A stretch of DNA of 64,000 nt from Chromohalobacter canadensis (GCF_029544075.1 NZ_JAJQJH010000008.1:1-64000); one strand, 5' to 3'. Positions 40,444 through 49,497 are shown, numbered from the stretch's first letter. Notes: a model not told the origin generated them from the sequence alone. Made by a program: numbers and translations.

Positions 40444-40579
40444 CCCGGCTCACTACGCCACGACTTACAACTACTTACAACTACTACTCAAGCCACTACT
40501 TAAAACGACCACTCAAACCACTACGTCACGATCGGCGGCCTGCGGGCCGCCTTGTACTTCTAGAGGAATCACACTCCCC
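40444..40579 (+). other. pgk-fba leader: G-poor stretch then hairpin
   Basis: From 40457 to 40530 the plus strand is rich in C, A and T and poor in G, with tandem CTACTTACAA-like decamers at 40461-40480. A strong hairpin follows (GGCGGCC/GGCCGCC, loop TGCG, 40535-40552) with no T-run. This looks like a site for Rho loading, RNA processing or partial termination between pgk and fba. Confidence 0.5.
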
Positions 40580-41644
40580 ATGGCTCTGATCAGCCTGCGT
40601 CAACTGCTCGACCACGCCGCCGAACACGCTTACGGCGTTCCCGCGTTCAACGTCAACAACCTGGAACAGATGCGCGCCATCATGGAAGCCGCCGACCGCA
40701 CCGACTCACCGGTGATCGTGCAGGCCTCCGCGGGCGCTCGCAAATACGCCGGCGCGCCCTTCCTGCGTCACTTGATCCAAGCCGCCGTGGAAGAATTTTC
40801 GCATATCCCGGTGGTCATGCACCAAGACCATGGCACCAGCCCCGGCGTGTGCCAGCGCTCCATCCAGCTCGGCTTCTCGTCGGTGATGATGGACGGCTCG
40901 CTCAAGGAAGACGGCAAGACCCCTGCCGACTACGCCTATAACGTCGACGTCACCCGTCGCGCGGTGGAAATGGCGCACGCCTGTGGCGTCTCGGTGGAAG
41001 GCGAGCTGGGTTGCCTGGGCTCGCTGGAAACCGGCCAGGCCGGCGAGGAAGACGGCGTCGGCGCCGAAGGCACGCTAGATCACAGCCAGCTATTGACCGA
41101 CCCCGAGGAAGCCGCCCAGTTCGTCGCCGCCACCCAGGTCGACGCCCTGGCCATCGCCATCGGCACCAGCCACGGCGCCTACAAGTTCACGCGGCCGCCA
41201 ACAGGCGATATTCTCTCCATCCAACGCATCAAGGAAATTCACGCGCGCATCCCCGACACCCATCTGGTGATGCACGGCTCCAGCTCGGTGCCGCAGGAAT
41301 GGCTGGAGACCATCAACGCCCATGGTGGCGAGATTCCCGAGACCTACGGCGTGCCGGTGGAAGAAATCGTCGAAGGCATCAAGCACGGGGTGCGCAAGGT
41401 CAATATCGACACCGACCTGCGCCTGGCCTCCACCGGCGCAGTGCGTCGCTTTTTGGCCGAAAACCCCAGCGAATTCGACCCGCGCAAGTTTCTCAAGGCA
41501 AGCGTCACCGCCATGCGCGACGTGTGCATCCAGCGCTTCGAAGCTTTCGGCACCGCCGGCCAAGCCAGCAAGATCGCCCCGCTCAACCTCGAACGCATGT
41601 TCGAGCGTTACGCGAGCGGTGAGCTAAAGCCAAAGGTGTCGTAA
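40580..41644 (+). CDS. fba: Class II fructose-bisphosphate aldolase
   Basis: The 354-residue zinc aldolase has [10 protein letters not shown] (zinc His and catalytic Asp region), [27 protein letters not shown] and [20 protein letters not shown] closes the phosphate site. This length and motif set match the CbbA/FbaA-like class II group. It makes or splits fructose-1,6-bisphosphate in glycolysis and gluconeogenesis. It is the third gene of epd-pgk-fba. Confidence 0.97.
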   Translation: MALISLRQLLDHAAEHAYGVPAFNVNNLEQMRAIMEAADRTDSPVIVQASAGARKYAGAPFLRHLIQAAVEEFSHIPVVMHQDHGTSPGVCQRSIQLGFSSVMMDGSLKEDGKTPADYAYNVDVTRRAVEMAHACGVSVEGELGCLGSLETGQAGEEDGVGAEGTLDHSQLLTDPEEAAQFVAATQVDALAIAIGTSHGAYKFTRPPTGDILSIQRIKEIHARIPDTHLVMHGSSSVPQEWLETINAHGGEIPETYGVPVEEIVEGIKHGVRKVNIDTDLRLASTGAVRRFLAENPSEFDPRKFLKASVTAMRDVCIQRFEAFGTAGQASKIAPLNLERMFERYASGELKPKVS

Positions 41645-41670
41645 GGCCTCATCGGTGTAACGGTAGTAGG

Positions 41671-41698
41671 CTTGAGAGCGCCGCCCGGCGCTCTCAAG
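41671..41698. terminator. Bidirectional hairpin between fba and the polyol transporter
   Basis: CTTGAGAGCGCCG pairs perfectly with CGGCGCTCTCAAG across a two-base centre. It lies between the convergent fba and binding-protein genes. T-runs are weak on both sides. Confidence 0.7.
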
Positions 41699-41713
41699 CG
41701 ATTCAGGGGAGGA

Positions 41714-42670
41714 TTACTGCTTAAGCACGAACGGGTCGGTGTATTGATCGGCGTTGTCCGCGGTGATGAGGAAGCAATCGAAAAGCTTCTTCTCGCCGTC
41801 GATGCCGGTATCACCATCCTTGATATATTTATCCGCCATGCGCACCGCCATTTCAGAGAAGATGGCCACCGGCTGCAGCACGGTATACGCCATCTCACCG
41901 GCTTTGACCGCCTCGACCGCGTCGGGAGAGCCGTCGAAGCCCCCCACAACCACGTCATCGAGCTTACCGGCTTCTTTCAAGGCCGAGATCGCGCCCAGCG
42001 CCATCTCGTCGTTACCGCTGATCACGCCATCGATGTCAGGGTTGGCCTGCAACAGGCTCTGCGTCTTGTTGAAGCCTTGAGTTCTATCCCAGTTGGCGAC
42101 ATCGACGCCTACCCGCTCGAGACCGGGATATTGGCTGAGCACGGTTTCGTAACCGTTGGAACGAGTGGCGGCATTATTGTCCGAAGGCGCGCCCTTGAGC
42201 TCCACGTAGCTTGCCGAATCGCCGACGCTCTTGATCCACTGCTGGGCGCCCAGCGCCGCCCCTTGAGCATTATTCGAGACAAGCTGTGCCTGGGCCAGCC
42301 CCTGCTCGTTGATTTCGGCATTGATGATAAACACCGGGATATCCGCTTCAACGGCCTTGCGCACCGCACCGATAGAACCATCGGCGTTGGCCGGATCGAG
42401 GATGATCGCCTCGACACCATTGGTGATAGCCGTATCGATCTGGTTGCTTTCCTTGTTGGTGTCCCCCTTGTGAGAGCTCACCTCGGCGCGATAGCCCAGT
42501 TCTTCAGCGGTTTCCTCGGCGATCTTGCCTTCCGTGAACCAGTAGGGGTTGGAGGTGTCGTTGACGATAATGGAGATACGTCCTTCGTCCTGAGCCGCGA
42601 CCCCACCCGCGAAGAGCGGCGTGCTCACGGCCAGTGCAGCTATCAGCAGGCGTTTTCCTTTCATGAACAT
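41714..42670 (-). CDS. Sugar/polyol ABC transporter substrate-binding protein
   Basis: The 318-residue protein has a Sec signal (residues 1-26, ending AGGVAAQDE). It then folds as a periplasmic binding protein of the RbsB class (ISIIVNDTSNPYWF, GVEAIILDPANADG, VISGNDEMALGAISALKEAG). The start ATG follows AAAGGTGG. As last gene of the eltD operon its ligand is most likely a tetritol (erythritol or threitol), by context only; RbsB-class proteins also bind pentoses and other polyols. Confidence 0.9.
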   Translation of the reverse strand: MFMKGKRLLIAALAVSTPLFAGGVAAQDEGRISIIVNDTSNPYWFTEGKIAEETAEELGYRAEVSSHKGDTNKESNQIDTAITNGVEAIILDPANADGSIGAVRKAVEADIPVFIINAEINEQGLAQAQLVSNNAQGAALGAQQWIKSVGDSASYVELKGAPSDNNAATRSNGYETVLSQYPGLERVGVDVANWDRTQGFNKTQSLLQANPDIDGVISGNDEMALGAISALKEAGKLDDVVVGGFDGSPDAVEAVKAGEMAYTVLQPVAIFSEMAVRMADKYIKDGDTGIDGEKKLFDCFLITADNADQYTDPFVLKQ

Positions 42671-42688
42671 AATCGACCACCTTTACTC

Positions 42689-43840
42689 TTATGATTGTGT
42701 ACCGGCTTTACCGGCAGTACTTCCCGATGCCGGCGAACGCTCAGCGGCGCTCTCCGGTTGCGGCGAAGTCGTCTTGCCATCGGAAGAGGCTTGCTGCTTC
42801 TTCCGACCGCTGTATTGAATGCTGTTGAGCAAGACCGCGAGAATGATGACGGCCCCGGTAAACACGGTCTGCCAGTAGGAAGACACCCCGATGATGACCA
42901 AGCCATCGGAGAGGAACCCGATCACGAAGGCCCCCAGCAAAGTGCCACGCACATTGCCGCGGCCACCGGTGAGTGCCGCACCGCCGATGACAACACCAGC
43001 AATCGCGGTCAATTCATAGGTCGTCCCGGCGGTCGGTCCTGCCGACGTCAGCTGGGATGACAGCACCAGCCCGGCGATGGCCGCGCAAATACCTGATAGC
43101 ACATACACCAGCACCTGCACGCGTTTGACCGGTACGCCCGAAAGCTCTGCGGCACGGGCATTACCGCCGGTGGAATACACCCAACGCCCAAACGGCGTGC
43201 GCGCCAGCAGCAGGATGCAGGCGATTGCCACGACCGCCAGAATCAGGACACCGACCGGGACCCCGAACAACCGATTGAAGCCCAACCAGTCGAATCCGGT
43301 GTTACCCAGCTCCGGACTACCGCCCAGATTGTTATAGGTCAGGCCGTCGGTCATCAGTAGGGCGACGCCTCTGGCCACGTACAAGAGCCCCAGGGTCGCC
43401 ACGAAGGCGGGCACCTTGAAATATGCGATGAGAACACCGTTGATCGCCCCGACCAGGGCGCCCAATCCACACGTCAGAATGACCACGACCCACACGGGGG
43501 GATAGAACACGACACCCAGTATTTCGAAAGACACGCCTTGCATCAGAAAGCCTGCGAAGACACCTGCCAGGCCAAGCGTCGAGCCGACGGAAAGATCGAT
43601 GCCGCCCGTCAGGATGACCAACAGCATCCCGAGCGATAGCAACCCAAAGATGGCGACGTGAGACGACATGGTCAGGAAATTACTGGTCGAGAAATAGACA
43701 GGGGAAAGAATCGAGAAAATGACAATGATCGCGATCAGGGCGAAGAACGCACGCCCCTCCAGAAGCACACGCTTTATATCGAAATCGCCGCCGAATAGCT
43801 TGCCTCGCTCATTGTCGTTATCTTGGCTGACATCAGACAT
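42689..43840 (-). CDS. Sugar/polyol ABC transporter permease (RbsC class)
   Basis: The 383-residue permease has about ten membrane segments and the class signature GGIDLSVGSTLGLAGVFAG plus IAGVVIGGAALTGGRGN late in the protein. Polar N- and C-terminal tails (about 25 and 35 residues) are cytosolic. It is transcribed with the ATPase (27 bases upstream) and binding protein (18 bases downstream). It forms the homodimeric channel of the importer. Confidence 0.93.
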   Translation of the reverse strand: MSDVSQDNDNERGKLFGGDFDIKRVLLEGRAFFALIAIIVIFSILSPVYFSTSNFLTMSSHVAIFGLLSLGMLLVILTGGIDLSVGSTLGLAGVFAGFLMQGVSFEILGVVFYPPVWVVVILTCGLGALVGAINGVLIAYFKVPAFVATLGLLYVARGVALLMTDGLTYNNLGGSPELGNTGFDWLGFNRLFGVPVGVLILAVVAIACILLLARTPFGRWVYSTGGNARAAELSGVPVKRVQVLVYVLSGICAAIAGLVLSSQLTSAGPTAGTTYELTAIAGVVIGGAALTGGRGNVRGTLLGAFVIGFLSDGLVIIGVSSYWQTVFTGAVIILAVLLNSIQYSGRKKQQASSDGKTTSPQPESAAERSPASGSTAGKAGTQS

Positions 43841-43867
43841 TGGGATTATCTCCGCTTTACAAGTGGA

Positions 43868-45415
43868 TCAAGCGACCACGGCCTCGCCCGAGGCAGCCAT
43901 AATCTCTTCTTTGTTGGCATCGGCACCGAATTCGGCCGCAATCCGGCCACGGCTCATGACGACGATACGATGGGCAATACTCAGGCATTCGCCGACTTCC
44001 GAGGTCGAGAACACCACGGCCAGGCCCTGTTGCGCCGCCCCCTCACTGAGCAGTCTGAAGACCTCGGCCTTGGCACCGATATCGATACCTCGGCTGGGTT
44101 CATCAAGCAGCACGACCCGGGGATGCGTCGCCATCATCTTGCCGATCACGACTTTCTGCTGGTTGCCCCCGGATAACGACCCGATGGAGGCCGCAGAGCC
44201 GTCAGTCTTAATGTGGACATTGCTGATCGATTCCCGCACCACGTGACGCTCACGCCCACGCGATGTCAGTAGCCCTTTGGTAAAGGCACCGATACTGGCA
44301 AGCGAAAGGTTTTCGCCCACCGACATCGTCTGTACCAGGCCATCGCGCTGACGGTCTTCCGGCACCAGCACTAGGCCTTTTTCGATACGCTCCGCGATAC
44401 TCAGCCGCGAGATATCCTCGCCATGCAGCAAGACTCGGCCTGCGGCCATATTCCCGCGCCCCGCCACGCTTTCGAGCAGTTCGGTCCGGCCCGCTCCCAT
44501 CAACCCATAGATGCAGACGATCTCGCCGGCACGCACGCTCAACGACACGTCATCGACTACGGCGCGCCCGGGCACTGAAACATCGGGTATGGTGATGCCC
44601 TCGATCGACAGAACGGCGTCCCCCATCGCGTATCCATCCGGCGGAGAACCAAGGTCGAAGTTCTCCCCCACCATGTTGCGTACGATCCACTCGAGATCGA
44701 TCTCCTGACGCGCGGCATAGGCCGTCATCCGACCATCGCGCAATACCACGGCATGGTCGGTAATGGTCAGGGCTTCCTCGAGATGGTGGGAAATATATAC
44801 GAGTGAGACGCCACGGCTTTTCAGGTCACGAATCACGCGAAACAGCACCTCGACTTCCGAGGCACTCAGTGCCGAGGTTGGCTCATCCATGATGAGAATG
44901 CGCGAATTGACGGATAACGCACGGGCAATCTCGACGATCTGCTGCTGCCCGAGACGCAGATCTTCCACAGGCGTGAGTGGATCGATGGGTTCATCCAGCT
45001 CTTCCATGAGTTGGCGCGTCTGGCGCGACTCCTCCGCATAATCGACGCCGCCCTTGCCGACGATTTCACGGCCCATGAAGACGTTATCGCGGACGCTCAA
45101 ATTGGGCGCAAGGCTAAGCTCCTGGTGGATGATCGATATCCCCTGACGCTGCGCCTCCGTGGTCGAAGAGAAGCGAACCGGCTCGCCCTCGAGAATAATT
45201 TCCCCCGATGATGGCTGCATGACACCCGAGAGAATTTTCATTAACGTCGATTTGCCCGCGCCATTCTCGCCGAAAAGCGTCGTCACTTGCCCGTAGTGAA
45301 CATCGAAATTCACGGCCTTCAACGCATGAACATTACCGAATGACTTGGCGATATTACGCGCCGACAGGATCACCTTTCCTAGCGTCCCTTCTTGACTGGT
45401 TGCATGTTCGTTCAT
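43868..45415 (-). CDS. Sugar/polyol ABC transporter ATPase (two ABC domains)
   Basis: The 515-residue protein has two tandem ABC domains, as in RbsA-class ATPases. The first has FGENGAGKSTLMKIL and LRLGQQQIVEIARAL; the second has a degenerate Walker A (YGLMGAGRTELLESV) and LSGGNQQKVVIGKMM. The start MNEHATSQ is preceded by GGAGG; an ATG seven codons earlier, overlapping the DUF2291 stop by four bases, is also possible. It powers uptake through the adjacent permease. Confidence 0.93.
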   Translation of the reverse strand: MNEHATSQEGTLGKVILSARNIAKSFGNVHALKAVNFDVHYGQVTTLFGENGAGKSTLMKILSGVMQPSSGEIILEGEPVRFSSTTEAQRQGISIIHQELSLAPNLSVRDNVFMGREIVGKGGVDYAEESRQTRQLMEELDEPIDPLTPVEDLRLGQQQIVEIARALSVNSRILIMDEPTSALSASEVEVLFRVIRDLKSRGVSLVYISHHLEEALTITDHAVVLRDGRMTAYAARQEIDLEWIVRNMVGENFDLGSPPDGYAMGDAVLSIEGITIPDVSVPGRAVVDDVSLSVRAGEIVCIYGLMGAGRTELLESVAGRGNMAAGRVLLHGEDISRLSIAERIEKGLVLVPEDRQRDGLVQTMSVGENLSLASIGAFTKGLLTSRGRERHVVRESISNVHIKTDGSAASIGSLSGGNQQKVVIGKMMATHPRVVLLDEPSRGIDIGAKAEVFRLLSEGAAQQGLAVVFSTSEVGECLSIAHRIVVMSRGRIAAEFGADANKEEIMAASGEAVVA

Positions 45416-45432
45416 CGCATCAAGCCTCCGGC

Positions 45433-46083
45433 TCATTCCACGCTAAAGTCGACCGGCGTCACGAGCCAGTTATTCGGATTGATCAACTGGAACACACCCG
45501 TCACCGTCACGGTCTTGCCTTGCAGGCCTTGTGTATCGATATCCGATAGCACCTGGGCCTTCATGGCATCGTTCAGAGCGGCGCCCGCATTCTGATATTC
45601 GATCTGATTCTTGAATTGACCGAACTCGATTTCTCCAGTGGCATCCCGCAGGTCGGTACCATTGATGGCCGGACCGGTCTGAACCCGTACCACGAGGTCA
45701 TCGGGCGCCCCGTCAGCCTTGACCTCATATGTCCCGGACGTGCCGTCTCCCACCACACCGGTAAAGGTGACGGGCATGATCGGCCCGACGCCGCCTGGCA
45801 CGCCGTATTTTTCCCCCGCCGCGCTCTGGTCGTCGGCAATTGCACTGGAAAGCTGCTCGATATCGACGGCACGCGCCTCGACATCGTCGCGAATCTTGGG
45901 AAATTCTTCTTCGGCGAAGCGTGCCATTTTCGCGCCTTCCTGCTCCTCTTCCGCGCCGATCGGCACCACCGTGGTATCCCAGGCCATGACGGCAAGCAGG
46001 ACGACCGCAACGCCGATCATCACCGCCCTACCGCGCCCTTTTCGCCATCGTTTCGTAGGCATGGCGGCCGTATTTGAAGTCAT
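45433..46083 (-). CDS. DUF2291 protein of the polyol transport operon
   Basis: The 216-residue protein has a short basic N-terminus, one membrane helix (about residues 21-40, VMIGVAVVLLAVMAWDTTVV) and an extracytoplasmic body with TGPAINGTDLRDATGEIEF and NPNNWLVTPVDF. DUF2291 genes occur next to RbsABC-type transporters for tetritols or pentitols. The anchor and position suggest a periplasmic accessory factor for uptake. No activity is established. It sits between eltD and the ATPase gene. Confidence 0.82.
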   Translation of the reverse strand: MTSNTAAMPTKRWRKGRGRAVMIGVAVVLLAVMAWDTTVVPIGAEEEQEGAKMARFAEEEFPKIRDDVEARAVDIEQLSSAIADDQSAAGEKYGVPGGVGPIMPVTFTGVVGDGTSGTYEVKADGAPDDLVVRVQTGPAINGTDLRDATGEIEFGQFKNQIEYQNAGAALNDAMKAQVLSDIDTQGLQGKTVTVTGVFQLINPNNWLVTPVDFSVE

Positions 46084-46171
46084 GATGAAGCGCCCCCTGG
46101 CATCGCTGATGAGTGGTGATAAAGTCCCGCGTCGGATGACGATTGTGGTCGTCACGCAGGACATCGCGACA

Positions 46172-47272
46172 TCACGCCCCGGGCATGAGAATGATCTTGA
46201 GTGCGCTGCTGTCGTGTCTCATCAGTTCGATACCCTTGTGGAAATCCGCCAGTGGTAGCTTGTGGGTCACCACACCCTCGGTGGGGAAGTCACCGCTCTC
46301 GATACCCTCGATCACGTGTGGGTAGCAGTAAGGCCCCAGATGCGACCCCAGCACGTCAAGCTCCTTGCGGTCACTGATGATGCTCCAATCGACCGTCACC
46401 GGATCCTTGAACACGCTGAACTCCACGAAGCGTCCCAGCTTGCGCAACATCGCCAATCCCTGCTCCACCGACTTGGGCGCACCGGTCGCCTCGATGTAGA
46501 TGTCACAGCCATAGCCGTCGGTCATGTCCTTGACGATCTGGACGACGTCTTCCTCACTCGGGTTGAGTACCATGTCGGCGCCGAATTTCTTGGCCAGCTC
46601 CAGGCGCTCGCCGTGCAGGTCGAGCACTACCAGCTTGGCGGGACCGGATTTCTTGGCGGGGCCGATCATCCCCAACCCCAGCGTTCCTGCGCCGGAGAGC
46701 ACCACTATATCTCCCAGCTGGATTTGCGCTCGCTCCACCGCGTGCATCGAGCAGGAAAACGGCTCGGTGAGCACGATGTTCTCCACCGGCACACCCTCCG
46801 GCAGCTTGTGGTTGATGGCCTCCTTGGGGAACTTCATGTACTCGGCCATGCCGCCGTTGACGTTATTCTGGAAGCCATACACGTCATGCTTCTCGCACAT
46901 CCAGTACTGGCCGCGATGACAGAAGCGGCAGTCCCAGCACGGTACGATCTGCTCGGAAATGACCCGATCGCCGATCTCGAAACCTGTCGCGCCGGGCCCC
47001 ATCTTGACGACATGCCCGATGAACTCGTGCCCAGGAATCATCGGTGCTTTGATATAGGCAGGTTGATCCTCGTCGCCCCAGAAACTCGGCGCGCCTTCAT
47101 AAGCCTTGAGGTCACCGGCACAGATACCACAGGCCTCGACCTTGACCAGAATTTCCTTCTCACCGACATCAGGGACCGCAACGTTTTCCAGTCGATAGTC
47201 TTCCGGTGCGTAGGCTACGATGGCACGCATCGTGTCGGGGATGTCGGGGGATGGGGTGAGCGTATCGTTCAT
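46172..47272 (-). CDS. eltD: Erythritol/L-threitol dehydrogenase-like zinc alcohol dehydrogenase
   Basis: The 366-residue medium-chain dehydrogenase has catalytic zinc ligands in GICAGDLKAYEG and PGHEFIGHV and structural zinc cysteines in CWDCRFCHRGQYWMC. The NAD motif is GAGTLGLGMIG. Stretches such as SFWGDEDQPA, VISEQIVPCW and DRKELDVLGSHLGPYC resemble what I recall of the Mycobacterium smegmatis EltD erythritol/L-threitol dehydrogenase. It would oxidise erythritol (or threitol) to erythrulose. The start MNDTLTP follows GGAGG. It is the first gene of the operon that also encodes DUF2291 and the ABC importer. Oxidation of another polyol such as ribitol is possible. Confidence 0.82.
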   Translation of the reverse strand: MNDTLTPSPDIPDTMRAIVAYAPEDYRLENVAVPDVGEKEILVKVEACGICAGDLKAYEGAPSFWGDEDQPAYIKAPMIPGHEFIGHVVKMGPGATGFEIGDRVISEQIVPCWDCRFCHRGQYWMCEKHDVYGFQNNVNGGMAEYMKFPKEAINHKLPEGVPVENIVLTEPFSCSMHAVERAQIQLGDIVVLSGAGTLGLGMIGPAKKSGPAKLVVLDLHGERLELAKKFGADMVLNPSEEDVVQIVKDMTDGYGCDIYIEATGAPKSVEQGLAMLRKLGRFVEFSVFKDPVTVDWSIISDRKELDVLGSHLGPYCYPHVIEGIESGDFPTEGVVTHKLPLADFHKGIELMRHDSSALKIILMPGA

Positions 47273-47302
47273 GACGGCCTCCATTGAGCTGGCGCTTATT
47301 TA

Positions 47303-47329
47303 TCATTTGATCTTTTGTTGCTCAAATGA
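47303..47329 (-). promoter_or_regulatory. Inverted repeat operator candidate ahead of eltD
   Basis: TCATTTGA (47303-47310) and TCAAATGA (47322-47329) are perfect inverted arms with an 11-base spacer, centred about 45 bases before the eltD start. The site is in an AT-rich promoter region. It is a natural candidate for binding by the SorC-family regulator encoded next door. Confidence 0.6.
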
Positions 47330-47491
47330 ATTAACGCTTTTCAGTATAGCCAGGTCAATGCAGTCGGCGACCTTTTCGCCTTATACTTTAGGATTGCTTT
47401 GTAAGTTTCTGAAAAGAATAAATTTTTTAGAGATCTCTGCGAAAGCTAATGCCCGCAGAGTGTAAGGAGAAAAAGAAAGCCTGCACAAAAA

Positions 47492-47531
47492 AGCCGTTCA
47501 CATAAACACTCTAGTGTTCATATGAACGGCT
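47492..47531 (-). terminator. Long terminator after the rpiB-sorC operon
   Basis: A 40-base near-palindrome has outer arms AGCCGTTCA/TGAACGGCT and inner arms AACACT/AGTGTT. On the minus strand it is followed directly by six T residues. It ends 28 bases past the sorC stop and insulates the eltD promoter from upstream transcription. Confidence 0.88.
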
Positions 47532-47558
47532 CTGCACGGTAATCGGCGATACTTTGAC

Positions 47559-48539
47559 TCAGCTCGCCGTTGAGGTGGTCGCCTCATCCAAGCGCAAGAT
47601 GGTATGGGCGTTGGTCACACTGGTAGCCAAGGTATCGATGACACCTGTACGCAGTGCCCCCAGGATCCCCGCCGCCTTGGTGTTTTCGCTGGCGATCGCC
47701 ACCACATCGGGAATCCGCGCCAGATCCGTGATGGTCAAGCCAATGACCCGACCCTGCATGGGCGTTTCCGATGGCCGACCATGCATGTCGATGAAGTCGT
47801 ACCCCATCATGTCCCCAACGGTACCCGAAAGGCGCGCCTCGGCGATTTCCTGCGGCGTGAACCAGCCCATGCGTACCATGTTGCTGTCCTCACTGAGATC
47901 GCCGACGCCGATCATCGCGATATCCGCACGCCGCGCCCTGTCCAACGTTTGGCGCACGGTGGGGTTTTCATACATCGAATCGCGCAATGCCGGATTCTGC
48001 ACCAGCGCCGGGGCATAAAGCGTTTCGCTTTCACCGCCATACTTCACCGCCAGGCGACGACAGATATGGTCGGGGTTCATGTACTCGCCGGCACGCAGCG
48101 AACCGCCAATGGCACACACGAACGAGCATTTGCGCTCGCCTTGTTCAAAGACATTATCGGCCACCGAACCCACGTTGCGCCCCATCCCCACCGCCACGAT
48201 CGAACCATCGTGCAGCTCGCGCGACAGATGATCGGCCACTAGGCTGGCCACACCGGAACGTTGAACGTCGGGTTCGGTGTGGTCGAGCGCAATCAAGGCG
48301 CGCTTGATACCGAAGCGTCGTATCAGTGCCTGTTCGATCTCGGCACTCACCGCCGGGTGCTGGCGCACCCGCACATCGACGATCCCTTCAGCATGCGCAC
48401 GTTTTAAAAGCCGTCCCGCCTTGACCCGGGAAATTCCCAGCCGGTTGGCGATCGCCTCCTGGGTTTCGCCCTCCACATAATACAGAGAGGCGATTTCAGT
48501 CATCAGCGCGACCTCGGCGCTCTCGGCACGTTCACTCAT
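47559..48539 (-). CDS. SorC-family transcriptional regulator of the polyol cluster
   Basis: The 326-residue protein has an N-terminal DNA-binding helix-turn-helix (residues 12-50, YYVEGETQEAIANRLGISRV followed by KAGRLL). A C-terminal sugar-phosphate-binding domain of the SorC/CggR type follows, containing VGMGRNVGSVADNV and GDLSEDSNMVRMG. EryD, the erythritol-operon repressor of rhizobia and Brucella, belongs to this family. It lies 91 bases after rpiB on the same strand and between the two other arms of the cluster, so a phosphorylated tetrulose effector is likely. Confidence 0.88.
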   Translation of the reverse strand: MSERAESAEVALMTEIASLYYVEGETQEAIANRLGISRVKAGRLLKRAHAEGIVDVRVRQHPAVSAEIEQALIRRFGIKRALIALDHTEPDVQRSGVASLVADHLSRELHDGSIVAVGMGRNVGSVADNVFEQGERKCSFVCAIGGSLRAGEYMNPDHICRRLAVKYGGESETLYAPALVQNPALRDSMYENPTVRQTLDRARRADIAMIGVGDLSEDSNMVRMGWFTPQEIAEARLSGTVGDMMGYDFIDMHGRPSETPMQGRVIGLTITDLARIPDVVAIASENTKAAGILGALRTGVIDTLATSVTNAHTILRLDEATTSTAS

Positions 48540-48630
48540 GGCACTAGCCTCATACGATCCGCTTCCCGGTTCCGGTCTACTTCAGGCGACGCGCACAAGA
48601 TACCACAGCGAACAGACGTGCTCTTAACGT

Positions 48631-49125
48631 TCAGACGCCCGGGGAGTCGCGGAAAGCCTCTCTCTCATATTCCTCAATGCGCGCTATTTTGGCGCGCGAG
48701 CCGCCACCGCCGAACTCGGTTTCCAGGAAGGTTGTCACTACGGCCTTGGCCAGCTCCGGGCCGACCACACGGGCGCCGAGCGTCACGATTTGCGCATCGT
48801 TGCTCGAACGCGCCTTGGCGGCCGAATAGGTGTCATGCGCCTGCGCCGCGCGAATCCCGCGCACTTTGTTGGCCGAAATCGCCACACCGATGCCGGTCCC
48901 ACAGACCAGCACTCCCCGCGCCACTTCTCCCGCGTCGATGGCACGCGCCACCTTGACCGCCACATCGGGATAAAGCACCGGCTCAGCGTTATAGGTGCCG
49001 TAATCGACAGGCTCGTAACCCAGAGCACGAATGTGCTCGATCAGCAAAGCCTTGAGCTCGAACGCGGCCTCGTCGCCACCCACTGCGATGCGCATTGCCG
49101 CCGCGCGGCCTGTTGAGTCTGACAT
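48631..49125 (-). CDS. rpiB: RpiB/LacAB-family sugar-phosphate isomerase
   Basis: The 164-residue isomerase has the catalytic Cys75 in GVLVCGTGIGVAISANKVRG and His97 in RAAQAHDTYSAAKARSSNDA, and ends in an ordinary C-terminal helix. RpiB-like EryI enzymes interconvert D-erythrulose-4-phosphate and D-erythrose-4-phosphate; that role fits here better than ribose-5-phosphate isomerisation, though the latter cannot be excluded. The start MSDSTGRA follows GGGAGG; starting at the second Met would lose ten residues. It is the first gene of the rpiB-sorC operon and is divergent from dhaK. Confidence 0.88.
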   Translation of the reverse strand: MSDSTGRAAAMRIAVGGDEAAFELKALLIEHIRALGYEPVDYGTYNAEPVLYPDVAVKVARAIDAGEVARGVLVCGTGIGVAISANKVRGIRAAQAHDTYSAAKARSSNDAQIVTLGARVVGPELAKAVVTTFLETEFGGGGSRAKIARIEEYEREAFRDSPGV

Positions 49126-49497
49126 GTGTAGCCTCCCGTGATGATTCCTCCCGCTTGCGACCGGCATACTGTTACCACTCGCGGCTATGTTCAAAATATC
49201 ACTAACCGAACATTTGTAAAATTCTCGATCACGAAAAGTCAGCCACGGATTTGCGTCACCCTATTAACCGATTTTCCGATAAATAAATAAAACTCATTTA
49301 TTTCAAATATTTATACGTAAACCATCACTTCGACACTCTTACCCACGACCAAAGTCTCAGACGTCGACACCGACCATGCCTTGACAGCCTTGGGCCCCAA
49401 GCCTAAACATCTGTTCAGTGAAAGATCATTATATAAGCCACCATCCCAGGTGTCGGATCGCCACGCCGTCGGCCACAACGAACAAGAGGAATACGCC
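49126..49497. promoter_or_regulatory. Divergent rpiB/dhaK control region
   Basis: This 372-base gene-free stretch is markedly AT-rich. It holds TGTTC/GAACA half-sites (49189-49212), an ACATTTGTA half-site resembling the eltD operator arm, and AAATAAAT/ATTTATTT (49281-49303). A TTGACA box lies at 49381 with a weak TAAACA 17 bases later, and a TATATAAG element lies near 49430 toward dhaK. These are consistent with divergent promoters under SorC control, but no site is proven. Confidence 0.55.

Noticed and set aside
49381-49497. N-terminal extension of DhaK by 39 residues
   Set aside because: The extension is promoter DNA with TTGACA and TATATAAG elements; the later ATG has a proper ribosome site.
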